Below the pieces are notes generated by a model that saw only the letters and a program-made list of their open reading frames with translations, searched no databases and had not been told where the DNA came from. A stretch of DNA of 64,000 nt, taken from assembly GCA_002077045.2 (NCBI GenBank), contig KZ111164.1, positions 391,107 through 455,106 of the forward strand, in the 5' to 3' direction. The position numbers and the translations under genes are program-made. Below, piece by piece: positions 50,745 to 61,061 of this stretch. Source of the stretch: Rachicladosporium sp. CCFEE 5018 (taxonomy: Eukaryota > Ascomycota > Dothideomycetes > Cladosporiales > Cladosporiaceae). Each line of letters opens with the position of its first letter. Position 1 is the stretch's first letter.

Positions 50745-51174
50745 GGTTACCGTGGTCGCACTGAGATGGTATGTTGGTGTCCTCGAGAGTGCCCAGGTAG
50801 TGTCACGTAAATCTGTGTTGATACTATGTCATGCTGAAGATGCTGCTTCCACGAGAGATACTCTGTTTGCGGATGACGCCGAATTACGGATGACCAAGCT
50901 GGCGCACTCTATTGGCTGCTGCTGACAAGCCCCGGCCCGAGGTTTCTCCGGAAGCCGACTTCTGCGAAGCTCAGAGACGCGAACTTCTGATCAACGCGAC
51001 GGGGCAGGAGATACCTAGTCGCTCTTGCCAACAATTGCATCGCACTTTCTCCACTACTCACTCCGTCCATTCGTAGCGACCACACTCGTTTGAGAGCCAA
51101 ACTCGCTCAGAGAGCACCCACTACTAAAGTCCCGGCCAGCGAGTCTCACCACCCTCTCCTCTCCGATAGCAGCC
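50745..51174. other. divergent promoter region
   Basis: A 430-bp stretch between ISA1 and RVB1. A CT-rich stretch precedes the RVB1 ATG. No gene seen. Confidence 0.45.
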
Positions 51175-52757
51175 ATGGCCAACCCCACCACTGCCCCCGA
51201 TGCCTCGACCACCCCCGCAGTCTCCATGACCGCCTCTGCCCCCTCCTCCCGCGACACCCGCACAGCAGCCCACTCCCACATCCGCGGTCTCGGCCTCCGT
51301 CCAGACGGCTACGCAGACCCCTTCACGCCAGCCCCCCAACAATCCTCATATAGCTCCGGCTTCATCGGCCAGACCGCCGCGCGAGAAGCATGCGGTGTGA
51401 TCGTCGATCTTATCCGCGCGAAGAAGATGGCCGGCAAAGCTGTGCTGTTAGCGGGAGGGCCGGGGACGGGGAAAACTGCCCTGGCATTGGCGGTAAGCCA
51501 GGAGCTGGGGACGAAGGTGCCCTTCTGCTTGATGACGGGGAGTGAGGTTTACTCGGCGGAGGTGAAGAAGACGGAGGCGCTGATGGAGAATTTTCGGCGA
51601 ACTATCGGGTTGAGGGTGCAGGAGAAGAAGGAGGTCTATGAGGGGGAGGTCGCGGAGCTGACGCCAGAGGAGGCGGAGAATCCGTTGGGCGGGTATGGGA
51701 GGACGATCAGTCATTTGCTTATCACGCTGCGGAGTTCGAAGGGAACGAAGAAGCTGAGGTTGGATCCGAGTATTTATGAAGCTATACAGAAGGAGAGGGT
51801 CAGGATTGGTGATGTGATCTACATTGAGGCGAATACGGGTGCGGTCAAGAGGGTGGGGCGAAGCGATGCGTTTTCTACGGAATTCGATTTGGAGGCGGAG
51901 GAGTATGTGCCTATACCTAAGGGTGAGGTGCATAAGAAGAAGGATGTCGTGCAAGATGTGACCTTACATGATCTTGATATTGCAAATGCGCGGCCGCAAG
52001 GAGGGCAGGATTTGGTGAGCATGATGGGCCAGTTGATGAAGCCGCGAAAGACGGAGATTACCGAGAAGCTGCGGGGCGAGATCAACAAGGTGGTAAACAA
52101 GTACATCGACCAAGGTGTCGCAGAGCTCGTGCCTGGCGTGCTTTTCATCGATGAGGTCAGTGGTGCCCATCCTACTCCATCTCACTCAGTACTGACAGCA
52201 GACAGGTCCACATGCTCGACATAGAATGCTTCACCTACCTCAACCGCGCCCTCGAATCCTCCATCTCCCCAATCGTAATCCTCGCCTCAAACCGCGGCCT
52301 CACAACAATCCGCGGCACCACCTCGCCCCTCGCCCCAAGCGATCCTGGTCTCATAGCCGCTCACGGAATCCCGCCAGATCTCCTTCCACGCCTCCTAATC
52401 GTGCCCACACATCCTTACACAGCGCCAGAGATCCGAGCTATCATTCAGACGCGAGCGAGGCTGGAGTTCGCCGCGCCTACGGCGCCGACGCTTAGTGATG
52501 AGGGGAGTGGGGGGAAGGCGCTTAGTGTTAGGAGTACGCTTGATGGGGAGGCGTTGGATGCGCTTACGCAGCAGGGTGTGAGTGTTAGTTTGAGGTATGC
52601 GTTGCAGTTGCTTGCGCCTGCGGGGATTCTGGCGCGGGCGAGGGGCAGTGAGGGGGGTGTGGTAACGGGTGCTGATATTAGGGAGGCCGTGGGGTTGTTC
52701 TGGGATGCTGGGAGGAGTGCGGGTATGTTTGGGGAGCAGAGTGGGTTCATTGCTTGA
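51175..52757 (+). CDS. RVB1: RuvB-like AAA+ ATPase 1 (pontin)
   Basis: A nuclear AAA+ ATPase of the INO80, SWR1, TIP60 and R2TP complexes. Walker A is GGPGTGKTALA and Walker B is LFIDE. Sensor 1 is LASNRGLTTIRG. The RVB1 signatures are MTGSEVYSAEVKKTEALMENF and VHMLDIECFTYLNRALES. The exons are 51175-52155 and 52206-52757. Intron 52156-52205 (GTCAGT...GACAG) lies exactly between FIDE and VHML. It is 510 aa, longer than the usual approximately 458. The surplus comes from an extended Ala/Ser/Thr-rich N-terminus, an extra stretch SPLAPSDPGLIA after sensor 1, and a Gly/Ser insert (LSDEGSGGKALS) in the C-terminal lid. Confidence 0.95.
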
Positions 52758-53142
52758 GGCAAGCTCGAGGCCCTGGAAGTGTAATTGACGGCCATGTGCT
52801 GTTCGCGCAAAAGAGATTAACTTCTCACGCCATGACGGAACAAGCGCACCACGCTGGAGGAGATCGTGAGTCGAGTGTAGGACCAACGAGCACCGAGAAC
52901 GGACAAGGCACGCACACTCAAACGAGGCGCTCTTGCGTCATCTCCCTCAGAGCATAGCGGCTTCGTCCTGACCGAGACTGTGCCTCGACCCACTGCTGCC
53001 CCTCCTATTCCAAGCTTCGTCTTGCATGCTCGCGTGGACCGAGCGCCGGACTTTGCAGACGCTAGACGTATGCCATGTCAATTCATGATAAACTGAGCAA
53101 GAAATCGCATATGCGCACCTTCGAAAGCAGCTGAGATAGCCT
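52758..53142. other. intergenic region
   Basis: A 385-bp stretch between the convergent 3' ends of RVB1 and the first 2EXR gene. No gene seen. Confidence 0.45.
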
Positions 53143-53946
53143 TCAAGTCCTGTGACCCTCCGCGGAGTCATGCAGATGCCACCGCTTGGTAGGATCCTGC
53201 CTATGCCATGTGCACAGCTGCACTTTCCTGCTTGATGAGTCAGTGGAGACCAAAAGCTATCCTGTATGTAAGTCCTGTACTGACGCTCCGAGATGCTTCG
53301 CCAGTCCGTCGAACTCCGCACATGTCCCTGCTGCGGCGAGCTCTGGCTTATACCAATTCCCATTACATCTAAGATTCAGCAAGCTCATGGTCATAACGCC
53401 CTGACATTGCAACGCTTCGAAGCGCTGCAAGGCGCGCGGGTGACGCTTGATGGCAGTGCCATAACATGTAATCCTGGTGCTGTCCTCCAGATGCACACGC
53501 TGTACTGACGCGCAGTTTCCCAGCATCGTCAACACCTTGTCGACTACCTCGGTGCAAGCATCGGCCTCCGCGACCGAGATCGCCTCACGATCCGGTGCAC
53601 GCAGGTACACGCTGTGCATCGGTCCGCCTAGTTTGAAGTCCTGGATCGAGCATAGCTCTGGAATGCCTTCGAAACTCCACCATGGTGTGCCGATGGTGAT
53701 GTCGAAGACTGTGTGCTTGTAGAGGATTGGAGTTGCCTCGGTGTGGATCTGGCGACAGGTGCGTAGGAGAGCCACGGCGCGTACTGACTGTTGGAGTTCC
53801 TTCGGTCGAAGCGCATCAGACGTCTTGAAGATATGCACTGCTGGGAACATCTCGAAGTAGCGTTGGCCTGGCGGGTAGAGTGCTTCGTAGATGCGCAGGC
53901 GGAGTTCGGGCGGTAGTTCAAGAAGGCGGCACGGTGTTGATGCCAT
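53143..53946 (-). CDS. 2EXR/F-box-like domain protein, array copy A
   Basis: The exons are 53946-53285 and 53227-53143; the intron 53228-53284 (GTCAGT...AAGCAG, phase 2). It is 248 aa. The N-terminal 2EXR/F-box-like motif is RLLELPPELRLRIYEALY, followed by LLRTCRQIHTEATPILYKHTVFDI and the MHSVYLRAPD strand, the pattern shared by all six copies. The last exon starts KVQLCTWH, the shared Q-x-C-x-W-H motif, and has the second longest tail of the array. The domain family is very common in Dothideomycetes; a substrate-receptor role like F-box proteins is guessed, not shown. Confidence 0.82.
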
Positions 53947-54050
53947 GGTGTGGGGCGTTGTTACGTATGAGAGTGGGACGAGAAGAGGTGGATGGTCCGC
54001 GTGGCTACAGGTTTACTTGCTGATCATTATATAGGAAGGCGCTACCCAGA

Positions 54051-54120
54051 TCATGTGATAGCAGGTAAAGCACGTGCCACTGACTTCACTTGATGGCACT
54101 GAAGATTGGAAGTGAGGACT
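54051..54120 (-). promoter_or_regulatory. putative shared upstream block, copy A
   Basis: Starts TCATGTGATAGCA and ends ATTGGAAGTGAGGACT, about 105 bp upstream of the copy A ATG. Similar blocks lie upstream of copies C and D at nearly the same distance and length. A TATATAA element on the coding strand lies between it and the ATG (around 54026-54032). Confidence 0.45.
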
Positions 54121-54234
54121 GAGGACTCGCGCCCAGCATATCAAGGTCGACCTTCCTCATCAGCTGAAGCCGATCTTCAAGGCTTGTCAATCAGCGAAGA
54201 GCTGCCGAATCATCCGTTCCTCAAGATAACGCGC

Positions 54235-55006
54235 TCAATGCCGACGATCCAACGGGAGATCTGTAGGGGCGTACCAATCACACGGCTGGAAGGTTCTGCA
54301 AAGCACGTCAGCGTCACCACTACACTCACTTATGCAGAGCATGATGTGCGACTGACCCGCGCAGATGCTTCGCCAGCATTTGCAATTTGTCGGAGGTAGA
54401 CGTCAAGACTCTGTCCTCCTCGTGGAGTTCTTCCACGTACATGGTCAGTCCACCCGCGCGCCGCAGAAACTTGAGACGTAACCAGTCCCGGCCTTCGATG
54501 CTCTCTGGGTTGAAAGATTCCTCGCATATCTCGATGTGAACCCGGGCCAGCGACTTGCACTGCTCTAGCTTGCGAAGCAGAGTTTTCCACAGATCTGCAA
54601 AACTGGTGACTTGCTTAGATCTCCGGTGGAACTTGGGCGGGACTCGTAGATATACGGTCCTGACTTGCGGACTGATCACCAGGTCCGCCAGCCAGCATAG
54701 CCTCCAACCTGACGCACAGGACGCAGAGGTGCCGTAATCCCTGCTCCGGATCTCGATGTCGAAGGTGGTGTGGCTGTAGAAGACTGGTAGGGCTTCTTGA
54801 TAGATCAATCGGCAGGTACGCAGGAGGTGCATCGGCTCAGGGACAGGCTCCTTTCGACCTGTGGCAGAAATCGTGGACTTGCGCCTGGTGTAGACTGTGC
54901 GAGCGACTTTGAGGTAGCAGACCTGTGGCTGGAAGAGGAGCTCGTAGATGCGGAGGCGGAGCTCTGGTGGGAGGTCGAGGAGAGGGCTGCGTGGCTGCGA
55001 CATCAT
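54235..55006 (-). CDS. 2EXR/F-box-like domain protein, array copy B
   Basis: The exons are 55006-54357 and 54295-54235; the intron 54296-54356 (GTCAGT...TTGCAG, phase 2). It is 236 aa. The domain motif is LLDLPPELRLRIYELLF, then LLRTCRLIYQEALPVFYSHTTFDI and VRTVYLRVPP. Exon 1 ends HLRG instead of the HLGA or similar of other copies. The last exon reads TFQPCDWYAPT, keeping the Q-x-C-x-W-Y motif. Two adjacent ATGs (55006, 55003) could start it; upstream frame to 55054 looks non-coding. Function unknown. Confidence 0.82.
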
Positions 55007-55420
55007 GATCGTCGGTCTTGAAGTATGCAGCGGCTTGTGAGTGTAAGGACACAAAGGGTGTCATGGCTGAAGCTGATCAAGGATACCAGACATCGCAGTA
55101 GGCACGTGCGGACACAGGTTTGCATCAATATCTGGTGCACCGACTAAGCTCACTGGAACTGGAGCGCTGAAGTGAAGGCTCATCAATGTGGAACCTCCAA
55201 GTGTGCATCATCGCGGAAGGTCGGCGGGGAGTGGACAGAGCATACGGCCCTCCGACTTGCTGCCGTGGGGCAGGAAATTCGCGCAGAGGCCCAGATTGCT
55301 GAATACAACGGTCCATGTCGTGAGCGACAGTAATGCACGATCGTTAAAGGTGGAAGTCACCGACCGGCTGCCAACACTGTAATTGCCACCCTCACCTCTG
55401 TGACACCTGGCCTCTGTTCA
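55007..55420. other. intergenic, promoter of copy B
   Basis: A 414-bp stretch. It contains GCTCACTGGAACTGGAGCGCTGAAGTGAAG-like sequence around 55146-55175 that partly resembles the upstream block of copies C and D. No gene seen. Confidence 0.4.
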
Positions 55421-56257
55421 CTACTCCCTGAGGAGACCCATTTCTGCTCCATGAACAAGTCCTCTCACAGCCGGCTCAGCCCATGTCATCTGTCTAGCCG
55501 TTCTCTTGGTCTTCGTCCTTGCATCCGTTGCCTTGTACCAGTTGCACCTCTGTGCTTTTCTACGCTATTGTCAGTAATCTGGTGGCTCATGTTGCCATAT
55601 GATCACCAATACTGACGCGCCCATAGCTTTCGCCGTCCCTTCGCATTCTCTGGTAGCCTCCATACTCTCTCCCGGCTTCCCTCTGCGCGCGTTCCCGAAG
55701 TAGGCTGTGAAGCATTCTGAGCCCGACAATGGTTCGAAACACTTCATGATGGGCTGTGGCGCTTCATACCAGGCATAAGCAGGCGGGGACATTTCGAGGT
55801 GGACCCGCGATGCTGGACCGCGGCTGGTGAACTTTTGTAGCACTGTTACGATGACGCTTGCGTGCTTGGATTTCGCGCCGTCCACATCGTCTGGGACCGG
55901 AGCACGTAGATATAGATTTTGAATCCGCGAGCCGAGGACAAAGTCTTGCAGCCAGCACTGTCTTCTACCCATGATGTCTCCGTACTTTGGTTCGGATTCC
56001 AGGATCTCGACATCGAAGGTGGTATGCTTGTACACGACTGGCAACGCTTCGGAGTAAATGAGCCGGCATGTCCTGAGGAGGTTCAGGCAGAGGGATGACG
56101 ATCGGAGGCTAGGCACTTTGTGGGCGTATCCCGCTCTCCAGGTGTAGACCGCACGGCTGATTTGCATATAGATCGTCGCAGGAGGACAGAGCAGCTCGTA
56201 TGTGAGCACGCGGATCTCGGGTGGTAAGTCGAGGAAGCGGAATGATTGTCGTGCCAT
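55421..56257 (-). CDS. 2EXR/F-box-like domain protein, array copy C
   Basis: The exons are 56257-55617 and 55559-55421; the intron 55560-55616 (GTCAGT, TACTGAC branch, CGTAG acceptor, phase 2). It is 259 aa. The domain motif is FRFLDLPPEIRVLTYELL, then LLRTCRLIYSEALPVVYKHTTFDV and IQNLYLRAPV. Exon 1 ends AMGA. The chosen acceptor gives KAQRCNWYK, matching the tail motif of copies E and F. The tail then continues with a basic Lys/Arg/Thr stretch, the longest tail of the array. Another acceptor 6 nt upstream would lose the motif. Confidence 0.78.
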
Positions 56258-56833
56258 CTCGAAGGTGGTCTTGCAGGAGGTTAGGAAGTATAAGGTTGCG
56301 GATGGTGTGATGAATAAGAGGCGAGTCAATGCTTAGGCAGCAAGGTGAAGGATTTGTGGATGGCAGGAGGCGTGGCAGCGATCATGTAATAGCATGCAAC
56401 ATGTATTGTGGGCCAGACTCACTGCGAATGATGTATTGGAGTGAGGTCTTGCGCACACGGGAAATTGAGTGAGTCTACTTTCTCTGCTAGTTGGGTCACC
56501 TGCGAAGGTACAGGACATTCGCCACCCAAGGCGGCACAGTCTGCGAGCTATGGAGGCACTGGAATGCCCACTCGATCTGACAGATGTAGTGCCAGCCCAT
56601 CTCTGGTCTTTGCGGACATGATTACATCTGGAGCTTCGGACGTATCGCCTGGACTACATGTCCCGTGTCATTTGTGTACCGCCTCCCCCGGCCCAAGAGG
56701 CCGTAGATCCTGTCTCCTTGTTTAGCGTTCCTTCCTGTGCACCGAAAGGTGTGTGCCAGTGATGTATACCCAAGAGTCGCCTATCGTGGTATCGGAAGAA
56801 TGTTGCCGGTGCGTGTTTTGAACTGTAGCCAGT
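56258..56833. other. intergenic, promoter of copy C and 3' region of copy D
   Basis: A 576-bp stretch without a supported gene. Confidence 0.4.
56382..56449 (-). promoter_or_regulatory. putative shared upstream block, copy C
   Basis: Starts TCATGTAATAGCA and ends TATTGGAGTGAGGTCT, about 125 bp upstream of the copy C ATG. The last 32 bp match copy D at about 26 positions. Confidence 0.5.
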
Positions 56834-57663
56834 CTATGAGTCCGCTTCCTCAGCTTCAAGCAGATGCCGTCTATGCCACCTGCATGGCTCTATGGTTCTG
56901 ATCATCAAGTCAGCCAATCGAGCTCACCTTTGTATGGCGGATCAAGAGTTACTGACGCTCCGAGGTGACCTGCTAATTCTATGAACGCCCGCGACTTGCT
57001 CGCAGTAACGATCCTCACATCCTCATCGAAATATAAGATATTGTCGACGAGAGACATCGTGATCAGGCTTCGGCATTTCACATTTTGCAATTCCTCCATT
57101 GCTTTCAGACGACCGTCGTGCAATTCGAGGTGCAGATGATGAGGGTAGCCATTGGCTAGGATTTTGTGGATGACGATCTTGACCATCCGAGCCACGACTG
57201 AATCATCATGATTTCCTTCCCAATCACGCTCTGGACCACGCAAGTAGACGCTATGAATAGCTCCGACGCAGAAGTCCTCTAGCCAGCAGAGCTTCCGGCT
57301 GGAGTAGGTCCGGTGGTCCTTAGCTAGTAAGGCGATGTCGAAGATGGTCTTCTTGTACAGGATCGGTCTCGCTTCGTCGTAGATTGCGCGGCAGGTCCTC
57401 AGGAGTCCGGCGTGACCGGCCGGTGAGTTTCGATCGAGTCGATCGATGATTCGTACATTGCGCGCAAGCTTCAAAGTCACGGTCTGCTCCAGGAATGCGA
57501 AGTCGTACGTCCGCAGGCGTAGCTCCGGGGGAAGATCCTGAAAGCGAAACGGCATAGCTGCTTTTCGTTCACATTCCTTCTGCTCCAAAGCCTTCAGCAC
57601 TCTATATCGCGCTACATCCGCTTCCGACATTGCGACTATACCGAGGGGCGTGTTGTTTGACAT
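56834..57663 (-). CDS. 2EXR/F-box-like domain protein, array copy D
   Basis: The exons are 57663-56957 and 56897-56834; the intron 56898-56956 (GTCAGT...GATCAG, phase 2). It is 256 aa. It has an N-terminal extension of about 40 residues (MSNNTPLGIV...) before FRFQDLPPELRLRTYDFAF. LLRTCRAIYDEARPILYKKTIFDI and IHSVYLRGPE follow. Exon 1 ends HLGA. The last exon reads TIEPCRWHRRH, keeping the C-x-W-H core but with Glu instead of Gln. The ATG at 57663 is the first one after non-coding-looking frame. Confidence 0.82.
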
Positions 57664-58194
57664 TGTGCGTACGCCTGGTCTGCGCGTGGTTGTGTGTGGG
57701 AGCAAGAATCTGTGATCATGAGCTCGAGAAGGTATAAATGATCGAAGCAAGGTGCAGCCACATGGCAGGTCACATGTGATAACATGAGATCGCACTTACC
57801 CAAAGCCACGCTCACTTTGAGTGATGCAGTGGAGTGAAGTCGCAGAGTGAAGGAGAAGTGAGTGTCAGACCCTCAGTACCATCTGGCAGTCTGCAGACTT
57901 TGCACTTTCAACATTCGTTTAAGCACTTTCAGCCTGCCATTACGATCCGTCTTGCATCGAACGAAACAACCCTCACACTGTTGAGCAAGCCACTAAGCCC
58001 GGTAAGCTCTGCCTCAGAGCAGGTTCGCTCGGGCCAATTGAGTCCTATGAGTCTCCCCACGCAGATGCCAGTGTTATGTAGCGAATCGTCACAGCAACAC
58101 AGTGTCCGGCGAAACGCCTCCAAGCACACAGCACCCCGTATTAGCGATGAATTGTCGTGCCATGTCAGCTCCAGTATTCGCCCACGCGAACAGG
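57664..58194. other. intergenic, promoter of copy D and 3' region of copy E
   Basis: A 531-bp stretch without a supported gene. Confidence 0.4.
57772..57840 (-). promoter_or_regulatory. putative shared upstream block, copy D
   Basis: Starts ACATGTGATAACA and ends CAGTGGAGTGAAGT, about 109 bp upstream of the copy D ATG. Total length is 69 bp, against 70 in copy A and 68 in copy C. Confidence 0.5.
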
Positions 58195-58927
58195 TCAGCT
58201 ATACCGATCATACCACCCACAGCTTTGTACCTTCCTGCGAGATATGTCAGCTTCTGCACCGTGCATGGCTGGATACAAGCATCACAACTCACGCTCCCAA
58301 ACGTGTCGTGATTCGGTCCAGCATAGCAGCCCCATTCTCCGGCATCACGCCGTCAGGCCGCAATCTAGTAGGTGGATAGGAAGTCGAGATAGATATTGCA
58401 TCTCCAGAGCAGTCTATATCTTTGAAGCCCTCGAAATGTTGTGCACTTTCATGCAAACGTCCGATCTCCATGTTGAGGTGCAGCCGGGTGATGGACGGAC
58501 GCTTATTGAGCTTGTCGACCAGCTTTGCAATGGTCTCCTCGAATCCGTACTCAACCTGGAGGTCATCAAAGAGGAACTCGGAATTGTGCAAGTAAACGCT
58601 TCGTAAGTGAGGGCTTAGAACGAGGTCGTCCAACCAACACAGCTTCGGGGAGTTCTCGTCCATGGTGAGCATTTGCGTGACCGAGATGTCGAGGCTTGCG
58701 TGCTTGTAAAGGACTGGGGAGGCCTCGTCGTAGATTGTTCGGCAGGTTCGCAGCAGCTCCATGTATATGGGAGCCGAGGTTATCTTAATCTTGCCATTGT
58801 TGTGATGGCGTGCACGCACGATGCGAGAAACGTGCATGATGCAGACCTCAGCGGGAAACAGTAACTCGTAGATTCGTAGGCGCAGCTCTGGAGGAATCCC
58901 GAAAAGTCGACATGAAGTTTGTGCCAT
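58195..58927 (-). CDS. 2EXR/F-box-like domain protein, array copy E
   Basis: The exons are 58927-58293 and 58234-58195; the intron 58235-58292 (GTGAGT...TCGCAG, phase 2). It is 224 aa, the shortest copy. The domain motif is RLFGIPPELRLRIYELLF, then LLRTCRTIYDEASPVLYKHASLDI and LRSVYLHNSE. Exon 1 ends TRLGA. The last exon reads KVQSCGWYDRYS and stops at once, so the tail is just the motif. The start at 58927 (MAQTSC) mirrors copies A and C, where the domain begins right after the Met. Confidence 0.83.
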
Positions 58928-59460
58928 GTTCGAAGACGGTGGTGTGCATATGACCGTCATCTGGAGACGATCATCGAGGAGCACGCTGAATCATCAAAAT
59001 GCTGATCGAGACTGGCCGGCGTGTCGAAGGGCGAACGACACCATTGTCTCTGGGTTTGTGAGTTGATGGAAAGGAGACCGAACAGTGGAGTAAGGCAAAG
59101 TGAGAGAAGTAACGCCGAAGTGAGGATATTCAGGGCAAGAGCGGATGAGGTACCTCTTCCTGCCTCGGATTTGGGTTTCAAAGCCCATACCTGCCTCTCA
59201 GACTACGACGCCAAAAACTTCATGTCTTCCTTCTTGTACAAAGACCAACATCGACGAACCTGCTATCCTGCCAGTGAGTAAGCCGAACCTTCCTATAGCG
59301 TACGTATCGTAGCGATGGTACAATCGGCTACAGTAACCAGCCGTCATACGCCAGACGAGGTACTTTAGCCGCGCAGCCTGAGTTCCCCTAACGAAGAGTC
59401 TGATCATCTCGATGGCAAGCGCTCGATATTGTAGTGATGCCAGGGTTGTCAGACCGGTAC
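58928..59460. other. intergenic, promoter of copy E and 3' region of copy F
   Basis: A 533-bp stretch without a supported gene. AAGTGAGAGAAGTAACGCCGAAGTGAGG-like direct elements occur around 59097-59125. Confidence 0.4.
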
Positions 59461-60312
59461 TCACTTGTGCCAGTCGCATGATTGCACCTTCCTAAACACT
59501 TAGTCAGCGTGCGCAACACAATTCGATGAGGCATGGGAGAAGACTTACGCGCCCAAGCGGCCAATAAAGTCCTGGAGGAAAGGATCATATCGCCGCCTGT
59601 TGATACCAAGCGCACCGCGTGCCTGCATCGAGAACTGAGTAGGGTCCCGAAGGAACACGCCGCTCACGCCGCCAAACCGGTCGTCCTCATTTGCGCAGTT
59701 CTTCATGCGGAGGGATACTTCGCCGGAACACTGCAAAGCTTCAAAGTGGCTTAGTGGATGCTGGTCGTCGATGTAGTCTTCGGTGTCCAGCTCCAAGTGT
59801 ACATGTGATGCGGACGCGCAGTACCCAAGCGTCATGAGAACGGCGCCAATGACTTGTCCCCAATCATCCTTGGACCGAGGCTCGAGTAACATGCGAGGCC
59901 TGTAGTAGAACCTTGCGCGGTGTTGAAGATGCAAGTAGACGTGCTGTGCATGAGGGCCGAGCACGAAGTCCTGAATGTCGCATATCTTCCTGCCAGGCAT
60001 GTCCTTGTGCGACATCGGCTTCAGGTCGATGTTGAATGTAGTGCGCTTGTAGAGGATCGGAGATGCTTCGCGGTGGATCAGTTTCGATGCACGCAGCAGT
60101 CCTCCGCAAAAGGACGGAGGCCGATCAAACGCTCTGATCCATGCTTCGTCTTTGCGCCAGACATGTACGGCAGCCGCAGCTTGAACATAGATCGTCTCGT
60201 ATGGAAAGGCGAAGTCGTAGATGCGCAGACGAATTTCAGCAGGAAGTCCGACGAGTCGGCAGCGCGGCGATGCCGTGCTGTCACTTGGCCCTTGTCCGTC
60301 TGTATCGCTCAT
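59461..60312 (-). CDS. 2EXR/F-box-like domain protein, array copy F
   Basis: The exons are 60312-59549 and 59491-59461; the intron 59492-59548 (GTAAGT...TTTAG, phase 2). It is 264 aa. It has a short N-terminal extension (MSDTDGQGPSDSTA) before RLVGLPAEIRLRIYDFAF. LLRASKLIHREASPILYKRTTFNI and QHVYLHLQHR follow. Exon 1 ends GRLGA. The last exon reads KVQSCDWHK and stop. It is the most upstream copy of the array. With E it has the cleanest form of the tail motif. Confidence 0.83.
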
Positions 60313-60422
60313 CTTGAATGCTGGTATCTTGTAGAGGTTGTGTCTGCATGCGGTCGGCGTCACACTGTTCCAGAGTCCCGCCGTCTGCTTGAGGACTGGA
60401 GGAGCGCTTGCTGAGTCCGTGC

Positions 60423-60770
60423 CTAACGGATGAGCCGCGTAGTACCGTAGTGAACCAGTGAGAAGAATACTGCAATGAGGAAGTGTCTGATGCTTATTGA
60501 ATTTGTTCGTTTTGTACTCGCTCCAGGGATTGTGGTAGGTATGAAGACGCGGTACCAGGTCGAGAGAACGATGAAGGAGACGTTATTCACGAGATAGATG
60601 AGCCAATTCGCGCCCTGAATGTAGATGTTGGGCCGGTGAGGTTCGTTGTAGACCAGTGTTGCCCAGAAGGCGAAGTTTGTGAACAGCACGGAGCCGATTG
60701 CGAGGATGTTGGAAATGAACTCCCAAGTGTCCTCGGACTTCATGGCTGGTGTGCGCTTTCGAAGGTCCAT
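60423..60770 (-). CDS. small membrane protein, hypothetical
   Basis: A single exon of 115 aa with three hydrophobic segments (SNILAIGSVLFTNFAFWATL, WLIYLVNNVSFIVLSTWY, FLIAVFFSLVHYGT), giving a three-helix membrane protein with a charged N-terminus (MDLRKRTPAMKSED). The ATG at 60770 is preferred because an ATATATG stretch about 40 nt upstream looks like a TATA region. An upstream in-frame ATG at 60833 would add a Ser/Tyr-rich segment. No family was recognised. It ends about 110 bp before the start of copy F, on the same strand. Confidence 0.55.
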   Translation of the reverse strand: MDLRKRTPAMKSEDTWEFISNILAIGSVLFTNFAFWATLVYNEPHRPNIYIQGANWLIYLVNNVSFIVLSTWYRVFIPTTIPGASTKRTNSISIRHFLIAVFFSLVHYGTTRLIR

Positions 60771-61061
60771 TCTTGAAAGTGAAGTGTAAGTTGCATATAT
60801 TGTTGAATAAAAGAGTGAGGAAGTGACCACCATCGTGTGTTGATGACCATCAACATTCAAGTGAGCAGGTACGATTCCTGGGCTCGTCCCGCTGCCCGTT
60901 GAACTCAACGCTGATTTGACATGCATTTTCTCTGGATATACGTGTGAAGGTCATCATCCCGATGCAACCTCACGTCAGCTGTGCCCGCCCACATGTCTGT
61001 GTTCACAGCTTAGTGGACGCTCCGTGCCCGATTTTTACACCTGTTATACAATAGCCTTGAT

